From Rhodospirillaceae bacterium (lineage in GTDB: Bacteria > Pseudomonadota > Alphaproteobacteria > Rhodospirillales > JABHCV01), in NCBI GenBank assembly GCA_018662005.1, contig JABJHA010000002.1, positions 1 to 64,000 on the forward strand: a DNA stretch of 64,000 nt, in the 5' to 3' direction. The translations under genes and the position numbers were made by a program. Under the pieces are notes generated by a model. The model did no database searches, had not been told where the DNA came from, and saw only the letters and a list, made by a program, of their open reading frames with translations. Numbering within the stretch: the first letter of the stretch is position 1; each line of letters starts with the position of its first letter. Shown in pieces: positions 1 through 6,220 of this stretch.

Positions 1-173
1 CCTGTGAAAAACGTGGTTTTTGCTACTTGCTCAGCTTTTTCCAACGTCTTTTCTTTAGTTGAAAATACCTTCCAACTATTATCTGCAGCTTTAACTCTAG
101 CCCTGATATTTTTGGTGCCATTGACGGTCTCTAGAACGATTTTACCGTCTTCAAACTCTGCCAGTTTCGCCAT
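1..173 (-). CDS. Partial CDS, probable tyrosine integrase N-terminus
   Basis: An open frame starts at an ATG at 173 and runs without a stop off the left edge (57 codons seen). It begins MAKLAEFEDGKIV and continues with a basic stretch (RARVK) and a charged helix (STKEKTLEKAEQVA). That resembles the N-terminal arm-binding region of phage-type integrases, which typically reads R-x-R-x-K ... TK-x-L-EA. The catalytic domain lies outside the window, so this is inference. GC is clearly lower than in the chromosomal genes to the right. The frame starts 30 bp after the CCA end of a tRNA-Leu gene on the same strand, the usual place for an integrase of a tRNA-targeting element. No good Shine-Dalgarno is seen; an in-frame upstream TTG is an alternative start. 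Confidence 0.55.
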   Translation of the reverse strand, partial: MAKLAEFEDGKIVLETVNGTKNIRARVKAADNSWKVFSTKEKTLEKAEQVAKTTFFT

Positions 174-202
174 TGCATTATATCCATACAATAACGGAGA
201 GT

Positions 203-506
203 TGGTGCCCCCGGCCCGAATCGAACGGGCACTCCCTTGCGAGAACCAGATTTTGAATCTGGCGCGTCTCATACCTACACTTGCTTTCACAAGCCACCCT
301 ATCAACTAGGGCTTGTGGGTCTGGACTATCCCATCATCCCGAAGGATGGAGTGATTATAGTCTCTGAACCTTCCCAAAACTTCTGGGCTTGGCTGCGGAT
401 TACCATATCATTTCTGACTTAGGCTTCCCCGCAATTTACACTCTGCATTCTCACCAATTACTTGATGAGTGGGCAAACATTTGTCTACCAGTTCCGCCAC
501 GGGGGC
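203..506 (-). tRNA. tRNA-Leu(CAA) interrupted by a group I intron in the D-loop
   Basis: Exon 1 is 487-506 (20 nt: acceptor GCCCCCG, TG, D-stem GCG, D-loop up to GGT). Exon 2 is 203-269 (67 nt, from AGACGCG to an encoded CCA). Joined, they give an 87-nt class II tRNA with a 7-bp acceptor stem, anticodon loop TTCAAAA (anticodon CAA, codon UUG), a long variable arm, a T-arm with TTCGATT and discriminator A. The 217 bp between the exons match a group I intron. A promoter lies about 100 bp upstream. It is probably the working tRNA-Leu(CAA) of this locus, because the neighbouring copy at 712-751 is truncated. Confidence 0.93.
270..486 (-). ncRNA. Group I (IC3-like) self-splicing intron, 217 nt, no ORF
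   Basis: On the minus strand the core elements are easy to read. P/Q strands are GCGGGGAAGCCTAA and AATCCGCAGCCAAG, where GCGG pairs with CCGC as P4. R/S strands are TTCAGAGACTATA and GATAGTCC, pairing as P7. P8 has a CATCC-TTCG-GGATG hairpin and P9 a CACAAGCC/GGCTTGTG stem. P1 forms between exon GGT plus intron AGAC and the guide GTTTGCC, placing a U-G wobble exactly at the 5' splice site. The intron ends in G. The 3' exon also begins AGAC, so the same guide can form P10. Layout and size resemble the small Azoarcus and Agrobacterium tRNA introns. No endonuclease gene is present. Confidence 0.93.
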
Positions 507-711
507 ACTGCACACTCCGTAACATTTAACATTTGCCCAATCAATCACAAACTTCAGGTAGTCCGCTTTTTGTATAGGGCAAAGCCAAATTAATTTAGTG
601 CGTGGACGTATTATACACGACAGGCACAAGCTGTAAAGCTGTACAAAAACTGTATAAATATTTTACTGATGTTTTTCAATGTGTTAGCGCGAAAAATAGC
701 CGTATTACTAG
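507..711. other. AT-rich spacer between tRNA-Leu and its truncated copy; possible attachment flank
   Basis: About 205 bp with no credible gene. It holds the tRNA-Leu promoter and three direct CTGTA repeats (631-635, 639-643, 650-654) that could be integrase or excisionase arm sites; that role is inference. The base composition is lower in GC than the chromosome to the right. The border at 711/712 is where similarity to tRNA-Leu stops. Confidence 0.4.
610..637 (-). promoter_or_regulatory. Promoter of the intron-containing tRNA-Leu gene
   Basis: Reading the minus strand, a -35 TTTACA (632-637) and a perfect -10 TATAAT (610-615) are separated by 16 bp. They lie about 100 bp upstream of the tRNA 5' end. 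No other gene on this strand would use them. Confidence 0.7.
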
Positions 712-751
712 CTTTTGAATCCCGCGCGTCTACCAGTTCCGCCACAGGGGC
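712..751 (-). pseudogene. Truncated tRNA-Leu(CAA), 5' half only
   Basis: The minus strand reads GCCCCTGTGGCGGAACTGGT followed by AGACGCGCGGGATTCAAAA, a normal intronless tRNA-Leu from the acceptor 5' strand to the anticodon loop. It then runs into GCTAGTAATACG, which cannot pair with the CGGGA stem strand. The variable arm, T-arm and acceptor 3' strand are absent. Exon sequence is close to the intact gene at 203-506, including the preceding TGCAGT, but the D-loop is uninterrupted. Its upstream promoter is preserved, so this was the resident gene. Probably an integration event separated it from its 3' half. Confidence 0.85.
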
Positions 752-769
752 ACTGCATTGGAAGCGGCC

Positions 770-797
770 ATCATAGCCAAGGCTTGGGCCGGGTCAA
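770..797 (-). promoter_or_regulatory. Resident promoter of the broken tRNA-Leu
   Basis: On the minus strand a -35 TTGACC (792-797) and -10 TATGAT (770-775) are 16 bp apart, about 19 bp upstream of the truncated tRNA-Leu. Transcription from here would now run through the tRNA fragment into the intact tRNA-Leu gene and the integrase-like gene. Confidence 0.65.
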
Positions 798-871
798 TCG
801 CGATATTGCAGATCGCTCAAGGGACTGCTAAACCTCCGCCACGGCAATCTTGTAAGGCGGAGAATATTCAA

Positions 872-1453
872 GTGATCAGAGGCCTCTACGACTGGACCAT
901 GAAACTGGCAGAGCACCGCAATGCCTTGGCCGCATTGGCTTTGGTGTCGTTCATCGAAAGTTCGGTGTTCCCCATCCCCCCCGATATCCTGATTATCCCG
1001 ATGGTTCTGGCAGCCCGTGAAAAAGCCTGGACCATCGCCCTGATTTGCACGGTTGCTTCCGTCCTTGGCGGCGTCGCCGGTTACGGCATCGGTTATTTTC
1101 TTTATGAATCCATTGGCAGGGCGCTGCTCGATTTCTATGGCTACGCAGACAAATTCAGCCAGTTTCAAAATTATTACCACGAATGGGGCGCCTGGATCGT
1201 GGGCGGGGCCGGGCTGACACCCTTCCCCTACAAGGTTATCACCATCGCCAGTGGTGTCGCCGACCTGAATCTGGTCGTTTTCATCGTCGCCTCGGTGCTG
1301 TCGCGGGGCCTTCGCTTCTTTTTGGTCGCTGGCCTGCTGTGGTATTTCGGCGAACCGATCAGAGCCTTTATCGAAAAAAATCTGGGGCTCCTGGCAACCG
1401 CCTTTTTCGTCCTGCTGTTTGGTGGATTTGTCCTGATCAAGTTCCTGCATTAG
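872..1453 (+). CDS. DedA/YqaA-family (SNARE-associated) inner-membrane protein
   Basis: The protein has 193 residues from a GTG start with GGCGGAG about 10 bp upstream; an ATG at 899 is the alternative. It is polytopic. The segment ESSVFPIPPDILIIPM near residue 30 and the later GGAGLTPFPYKVITIASG are characteristic of the YqaA branch of the DedA superfamily, membrane proteins linked to lipid carrier recycling and envelope integrity. The exact substrate is unknown. It is the first chromosomal gene to the right of the tRNA-Leu junction. dsbB follows 9 bp downstream on the same strand, so the two are probably co-transcribed. Confidence 0.85.
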   Translation: MIRGLYDWTMKLAEHRNALAALALVSFIESSVFPIPPDILIIPMVLAAREKAWTIALICTVASVLGGVAGYGIGYFLYESIGRALLDFYGYADKFSQFQNYYHEWGAWIVGGAGLTPFPYKVITIASGVADLNLVVFIVASVLSRGLRFFLVAGLLWYFGEPIRAFIEKNLGLLATAFFVLLFGGFVLIKFLH

Positions 1454-1462
1454 TCTATTTCA

Positions 1463-1951
1463 ATGCCCTTTAACCGCCTGATCCCCGCTTTCATTTTTCT
1501 GGTCACCGTCGGCGCCCTGTCGCTGGCGTTAACGGCCCAGCATGTCTACCGGCTGGAGCCCTGCATCCTGTGCCTGTACCAGCGCATTCCCTTTATTGTC
1601 ACAGGTTTGCTGGCCGTCCTGGCGCTACGCCTGAAAGCCTCATCGGTACTGATCCCCCTGATTATTATCATCTGCGGCCTGGTCTATCTTGTCGGCGCGG
1701 GCATTGCCGTTTACCACGTCGGGGTAGAGCAGCACTGGTGGCTTTCGGGCTGTTCGGGCACCTTGTCCGACACCGTCAGTCTGCAGGATTTGCGGTCAAG
1801 CCTGATGCAAAAGCCGGAAAAATCCTGTGATGATGTGGACTGGACCCTTTTTGGAATCAGCATGGCGACCTATAATGTTATCGGCTCGGGCGTGCTTGGG
1901 ATGGCCAGCATTGCGGCGGGCATACAATTGTCAAAGACACGCAAAACATGA
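1463..1951 (+). CDS. dsbB: Disulfide bond formation protein B
   Basis: This 162-residue, four-helix membrane protein reoxidises periplasmic DsbA and passes electrons to ubiquinone. The CxxC pair is visible at C34-I-L-C37 in the first periplasmic loop. The second pair is C97 and C122 in the second loop. Hydrophobic segments surround both. The stop overlaps the start of coq7 by 4 bp (ATGA), implying translational coupling with a ubiquinone biosynthesis gene, which fits because DsbB uses ubiquinone. Length is within the range of the short alphaproteobacterial DsbB group. Confidence 0.92.
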   Translation: MPFNRLIPAFIFLVTVGALSLALTAQHVYRLEPCILCLYQRIPFIVTGLLAVLALRLKASSVLIPLIIIICGLVYLVGAGIAVYHVGVEQHWWLSGCSGTLSDTVSLQDLRSSLMQKPEKSCDDVDWTLFGISMATYNVIGSGVLGMASIAAGIQLSKTRKT

Positions 1952-2526
1952 GCAAAGAGCAAAAAGCCTATTCATCCGTAGACGGCCGCCTGCCCGGCGA
2001 CCCCAGCCGCGAGTCCTTGATTGAACGCTTCATTCGTGTCGATCAGGCGGGCGAGTATGGCGCTGTGCGTATCTATGAAGGGCAGATGAGCGTTCTGGGA
2101 AAATCCGAAAGCGGACCGGTCATCAGTCACATGCTGGCCCAGGAAGAAGCCCACCTTGAGACATTTTCAAAAATGATCGGCAAGCGCCGGGTCCGGCCAA
2201 CGGCCCTGCTGCCGCTGTGGCACCTGGCCGGGTTCGCACTGGGCGCCGGTACGGCATTAATGGGCGAGAAAGCGGCGATGGCGTGTACTGTCGCCGTCGA
2301 GGAAGTGATTGATGAGCACTACGCGGCCCAGGTCGAAAAACTTGAAGCCATGGGCGGTGACGAAAAAGAGTTGAGCGAAACGTGCGAGAAATTCCGCCTC
2401 GAAGAACTTGAGCACCGTGACACCGCCATTGAGCATGGCGCTGAAAAAGCTGCCGGTTACGAAGGCTTGAGCGCCCTGGTTAAAACCGGATCACGCATGG
2501 CGATCTGGCTGTCGGAACGCATTTAA
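1948..2526 (+). CDS. coq7: Demethoxyubiquinone hydroxylase (COQ7 family)
   Basis: The 192-residue di-iron enzyme hydroxylates 2-polyprenyl-3-methyl-6-methoxy-benzoquinol in ubiquinone synthesis. Iron ligands can be placed: E36 in VDQAGEYGA, the E66-x-x-H69 pair in QEEAH, glutamates 118/119 in VAVEEVIDEHY, and the E153-x-x-H156 pair in EELEH. The central hydrophobic stretch (about 88-113) is the membrane-associated part of the family. It starts inside the dsbB stop codon. Its stop abuts the convergent methyltransferase gene. Confidence 0.94.
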   Translation: MSKEQKAYSSVDGRLPGDPSRESLIERFIRVDQAGEYGAVRIYEGQMSVLGKSESGPVISHMLAQEEAHLETFSKMIGKRRVRPTALLPLWHLAGFALGAGTALMGEKAAMACTVAVEEVIDEHYAAQVEKLEAMGGDEKELSETCEKFRLEELEHRDTAIEHGAEKAAGYEGLSALVKTGSRMAIWLSERI

Positions 2527-3312
2527 TTAGCGTTCGTGCTTGCGAATAAGTCCTGAAATAATACCCCTGAATGTGCGAACTTCCTGTTCGGTCATGTTTG
2601 CGCGCTGGAACATGTTGCGGATATTGCGGACCATGGCCGGACGTTTTTCAGGTGGCCTCAGGAACCCACACGCGTCCAGCTCGGTTTCCAGATGCTCGAA
2701 CATACCAACCAGTTCGGACTTGTCGGCAAGGCGTGTGTTTTTGGGGATCCGCTCGTCAATGGCCGGTGTCGTATCGCCGGACTGGAACCATTCATACCCG
2801 ATCAACAGCACCGCCTGGGCCAAATTAAGCGAACTGAAAGCCGGGTTCATGGGAATAGTGACCAGGGTGTCGGCCAGAGCCACATCGTCATTGTTGAGGC
2901 CCCAGGCTTCTCGTCCGAAAATCACGCCGGGAGTTCCGCCCGCAGCTATAACCTCGCGCATTTCCTGTGCGGCCGCGCGCGCGCTCAACACCCGTTTGGT
3001 CATGTCCCGGTCCCGGGCGGTGGTCGCGTAGACATGACTTAAACCGCTCAGGGCTTCAGGCGTCGTATCAAAAACCCGGACCGCATCAAGAACCACATCG
3101 GCCCCGACCGATGGCTTGATAGCATTTTCGTTTGGCCAGCCATGAACCGGTGCGACAAGCCGCAAATCACCCAGGGCGTTATTGAGCATGGCCCGGGCGC
3201 TCATGCCGATATTTTCACCCAGTTGTGGGTTAATCAGGATAATTGCCGGTGCGCTTTGGACCGCCGTCGCACTTGATTTTGGCGGCCTGCGGGTTTTCTT
3301 GCTTCCAGTCAT
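2527..3312 (-). CDS. trmJ: SpoU/TrmJ-type tRNA 2'-O-methyltransferase
   Basis: The 261-residue SPOUT enzyme probably methylates the ribose of nucleotide 32 in the tRNA anticodon loop, as TrmJ does. Motif 1 is NPQLGENIGMSARAM (about 28-42). Motif 2 is GVIFGREAWGLNNDD and motif 3 is IPMNPAFSSLNLAQAV, which form the SAM-binding trefoil knot. In motif 2 the usual RERSGL reads REAWGL. A helical C-terminal TrmJ extension follows. A basic N-terminal tail of about 20 residues is extra. It lies 6 bp downstream of cimA on the same strand. Confidence 0.85.
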   Translation of the reverse strand: MTGSKKTRRPPKSSATAVQSAPAIILINPQLGENIGMSARAMLNNALGDLRLVAPVHGWPNENAIKPSVGADVVLDAVRVFDTTPEALSGLSHVYATTARDRDMTKRVLSARAAAQEMREVIAAGGTPGVIFGREAWGLNNDDVALADTLVTIPMNPAFSSLNLAQAVLLIGYEWFQSGDTTPAIDERIPKNTRLADKSELVGMFEHLETELDACGFLRPPEKRPAMVRNIRNMFQRANMTEQEVRTFRGIISGLIRKHER

Positions 3313-3318
3313 TGGATT

Positions 3319-4908
3319 CTAGGTCACGCCGTCGCGATACAGCTTGTAGACGATACTGTCACGTAGCGCTTCATAAGAAGCCTCGATAATATTTGTCGAA
3401 ACCCCGACCGTCGACCAGTGATCGCCGTGGTCGTCAGCGGACTCGATCATCACCCGCGGCATGGCGGCGGAGGCATCTGTGGAACGCAGGATGCGGACCT
3501 TGAAGTCAACAAGACGCAAATCTTCAAGGGCCGGATAAATTGGTGTCAAAACTTTCCTGAGCGCCATATCCAGTGCATTGACCGGGCCGTTACCTTCGGC
3601 CACCGTCATGTGTTCCTCGCCATCGACCGTCAGCTTGACGGTGGCTTCAGAGACGATCACCAGTTCACCCTTGGCGTTCCAGCGCCGCTCATCCAGAACC
3701 CTGAAATGGTTACAATGGAAATAGTCAGGCACCTTGCCAAGCGCGCGCCGCGCCAAAAGCTCGAAGCTGGCTTCCGCGCCATCGTAGGAATAACCGTCGA
3801 ATTCCCGCTCCTTGACCTGTTCGACAAGCCGCACAACCTTGGGATCATCGGCTTCGACATCGATGCCGATTTCCCGGAACCGGGCCAGGATATTAGCCTT
3901 GCCCGCCTGATCGGAAACAACAATCTGGCGTGCATTGCCAACCAGACCGGGCTCTACATGTTCGTAGCTACGCGGGTCTTTTTCGACAGCTGACACATGC
4001 AAACCGCCCTTGTGGGCGAAAGCGGACTCACCCACGTACGGCGCACTGCGATCAGGTGAGCGATTGAGGTGCTCGTCAAGAACCCGTGACACATGCGACA
4101 GGTGGGTCAAGTCGTCAGCTGAAATGCCGGTCTCGTAACCCATTTTCAGAATCAGCGACGGAATAATCGTTATCAGGTTGGCATTGCCACAACGCTCGCC
4201 CAGGCCGTTCAAGGCCCCTTGAACCTGACGCGCACCGGCGCGAACGGCAGCCAGTGAATTGGCGACCGCGTTGCCCGTATCATCATGGCAATGGATACCC
4301 AGGTTGGTGCCCGGAATCTGTTCGCACACGGCGCTGACAATTTCCTCGATCTCATGGGGCAAGGTGCCGCCATTGGTGTCGCACAACACGATCCAGCGGG
4401 CACCAGCGTCAAAAGCCGCCTTCAGGCAAGCCATGGCGAATTCCGGGTTGGCCTTGTAGCCGTCAAAAAAATGCTCGGCGTCGAACATCACTTCTTCGAC
4501 TTTGGATTGGGCGTGTTTTACGGAGTCTGAGATCATCGCGATGTTTTCGGAATGCTCGATTTCCAGGGCCACATCAACGTGGAAATCCCAGGTCTTGCCA
4601 ACCATGCAGATGGCGTCAGTTCCGCAATCGAGCAAGGCGTTAAGTCCCGGATCATTATCGCTGGAGCGTCCAGCTCGCCTGGTCATGCCAAAGGCGGTCA
4701 GGCGCGCCCGTGTGAATGTTGGCGGGGCATTGAAAAAAGCATCGTCAGTCGGATTGGCGCCGGGCCAGCCACCTTCGATGTAGTCAACGCCAAGTTTGTC
4801 CAGTTCGGTGGCGATCAGCATCTTGTCGGACACGTTAAAATCGACGCCCTGGGTTTGGGCACCATCACGCAAGGTACAGTCATACAAATAAACGCGGTTG
4901 TCGCTCAT
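3319..4908 (-). CDS. cimA: (R)-citramalate synthase
   Basis: The 529-residue enzyme condenses pyruvate and acetyl-CoA to citramalate, giving 2-oxobutyrate for isoleucine without threonine. The N-terminal TIM barrel opens with YLYDCTLRDGAQTQGVDF and has the HCHDDTGNAVANSLAA metal-binding motif around residue 205. The C-terminal third is a LeuA-type allosteric dimer domain. N-terminal DGAQTQG and the overall length match CimA rather than 2-isopropylmalate or homocitrate synthase. It is probably transcribed with the downstream trmJ-like gene. Confidence 0.9.
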   Translation of the reverse strand: MSDNRVYLYDCTLRDGAQTQGVDFNVSDKMLIATELDKLGVDYIEGGWPGANPTDDAFFNAPPTFTRARLTAFGMTRRAGRSSDNDPGLNALLDCGTDAICMVGKTWDFHVDVALEIEHSENIAMISDSVKHAQSKVEEVMFDAEHFFDGYKANPEFAMACLKAAFDAGARWIVLCDTNGGTLPHEIEEIVSAVCEQIPGTNLGIHCHDDTGNAVANSLAAVRAGARQVQGALNGLGERCGNANLITIIPSLILKMGYETGISADDLTHLSHVSRVLDEHLNRSPDRSAPYVGESAFAHKGGLHVSAVEKDPRSYEHVEPGLVGNARQIVVSDQAGKANILARFREIGIDVEADDPKVVRLVEQVKEREFDGYSYDGAEASFELLARRALGKVPDYFHCNHFRVLDERRWNAKGELVIVSEATVKLTVDGEEHMTVAEGNGPVNALDMALRKVLTPIYPALEDLRLVDFKVRILRSTDASAAMPRVMIESADDHGDHWSTVGVSTNIIEASYEALRDSIVYKLYRDGVT

Positions 4909-5056
4909 GCTCTCAAGTAATCCCAGGATTGTAATTTCTATAAAATAACCAGCCTAATGCCGGAGAATGAACAATTTAAGCACTTTGCTCAAGGCTTTCT
5001 GCTAGAAAACAATGGTTTGAAGGTTCCCCACACCCGATTTCTTGATATAAGAAAGT

Positions 5057-5572
5057 ATGAATGATCGTCCTGACCTGAGCGGTATTGGTGAAGAAGAACT
5101 TGCAGACTTTCTGGCTTTCCAGGAAAAAGTCCGCGACACCAATATCAATGAACTAACCTTGCTTGCGACTGATTACCTGAACCATTTCAACGAAATTGTC
5201 ATGACCCTGGAAATGATTCCCGACATGCCGGAGCTGCTTGAGGACGCCAAGGAATGGCACCCAAAAGGTTATCAGGAACACATGCTGGATAGCACATTTT
5301 CGGACCGTGAGCTGGCGGCGGAGGCCTACAACCATGTGCCGAACAAATTTCGTGCCCCGTTCGAGCAGACGATCTCCCAGATCGATAACCTGATCGCCAC
5401 CACCATCGACCGCATCGAAGGTGACCTGGCACAGGGAAACATGGATCTGGTCCGTGAAAACGCGACCGCTCTATCGAGGGTCATTCAACAATTGATGGAT
5501 GTCGCAGGTGGCATTATCAACGGCAGCGCCAAAACCATGGAACAGTCGGAAATCGATATCATGATCGGCTAA
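5057..5572 (+). CDS. Conserved helical protein of unknown function
   Basis: The 171-residue protein was not recognised. It is acidic, nearly all predicted helix, with no signal peptide, membrane segment or cysteine. A central segment is rich in aromatic and acidic residues (LEDAKEWHPKGYQEHML). The C-terminal half looks like a long amphipathic helical pair (SQIDNLIATTIDRIEGDL). A cytosolic helical-bundle or partner-binding role is possible but not shown. It is divergent from cimA, with 148 bp between, and overlaps the convergent DUF188 gene by 4 bp. AAGAAAG precedes the ATG closely. Confidence 0.75.
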   Translation: MNDRPDLSGIGEEELADFLAFQEKVRDTNINELTLLATDYLNHFNEIVMTLEMIPDMPELLEDAKEWHPKGYQEHMLDSTFSDRELAAEAYNHVPNKFRAPFEQTISQIDNLIATTIDRIEGDLAQGNMDLVRENATALSRVIQQLMDVAGGIINGSAKTMEQSEIDIMIG

Positions 5573-6018
5573 GTCTGACGGCCTGCCACAATAGCCGTTT
5601 CCAGTGCCTGCAAAAATCGTGACCTGTCCTGCTTTGAAAACGGCGCCGGGCCACCGGTGACGGTACCCGTCTCACGCAGGTCGGCCATCAAATTTCGCGT
5701 CGCCAGGGCCATGCCGATGGAATCTTCACTAAAAGCCTGACCGTTTGGGCGAATGGCCCCGGCGCCTTTTTTCAATATACGGTCGGCCAACGGAATATCG
5801 TTGGTGACGGCAATATCGCCGGTTTGAATGTGCTCGACGATCCAGTCATCGGCAGCGTCCGCACCCTGCGTGACCACGACAATACGGACCATAGGATTAG
5901 CATGGGGGCGGATCCCGCCGTCACTGACCATATGAACCATCAAGCCGTGGCGATCGGCAACCTTAAGGATTTCCTCCTTAACCGGGCAGGCATCGGCGTC
6001 GATGTAAATTTCGATCAT
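5569..6018 (-). CDS. UPF0178/DUF188 (YaiI/YqxD) family protein
   Basis: The 149-residue protein has the family hallmarks: IYIDADACPVK at the N-terminus, VSDGGIRPH (family consensus has similar V-x-x-x-G), DIAVTNDIPLADRIL in the middle, and GGPAPFSKQDRSRF at the C-terminus. The fold is PIN-like, suggesting a nuclease, but no activity is established. Its Shine-Dalgarno (GAGGG) lies inside the terminal inverted repeat of the element at 6027-6205, so insertion of that element must have rebuilt the translation start region. Confidence 0.9.
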   Translation of the reverse strand: MIEIYIDADACPVKEEILKVADRHGLMVHMVSDGGIRPHANPMVRIVVVTQGADAADDWIVEHIQTGDIAVTNDIPLADRILKKGAGAIRPNGQAFSEDSIGMALATRNLMADLRETGTVTGGPAPFSKQDRSRFLQALETAIVAGRQT

Positions 6019-6026
6019 GATATTTA

Positions 6027-6205
6027 TCCCTCAAGCGCCGGGCGGGTTCTCCGAACCCTTGGCTCGCCGCAGTGGCGTCGGCCCGCAGTCGCGGGCTTGG
6101 GGAACCATGTGACGCGGTAGGAGAATAGAGCTCCTGTCGCCATTTGAAACTTGACTTCCAGAGGCCCAACCAAGCGAACGGAGTGAGCGCCCGGCGACTG
6201 AGGGA
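6027..6205. repeat. 179-bp GC-rich element with 18-bp imperfect terminal inverted repeats (MITE-like)
   Basis: Left end TCCCTCAAGCGCCGGGCG (6027-6044) is the reverse complement, with 2-3 mismatches, of the right end CGCCCGGCGACTGAGGGA (6188-6205). Inside are hairpins GGGTTC-tcc-GAACCC (6044-6058) and GCCCGC-agtc-GCGGGC (6081-6096), and AGGAG/GCTCCT further on. It fills the gap between the DUF188 gene and the cysS stop. Open frames cross it in several registers but have no Shine-Dalgarno or domain. No transposase is present, so any mobility would be in trans. Confidence 0.6.
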
Positions 6206-6220
6206 CCGAAACTCTAAGAC

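Noticed and set aside
237-422. Plus-strand frame through the intron and tRNA exon 2
   Set aside because: It runs antisense across the tRNA and catalytic core of the intron and has no Shine-Dalgarno.
408-629. 73-codon minus-strand frame through intron start, exon 1 and upstream
   Set aside because: It crosses the tRNA 5' exon and P1-P3 of the intron; not a homing endonuclease and too short.
712-751. Could be a second intron-split tRNA with 3' exon further left
   Set aside because: The only 3' exon in reach (203-269) pairs with the 487-506 exon. The 712-751 anticodon stem CGGGA does not match TCTGG, and no group I core lies next to the break.
794-1450. 218-codon minus-strand frame across yqaA
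   Set aside because: It is the antisense shadow of a gene with clear family motifs; composition is Gln/Asp-rich without any domain.
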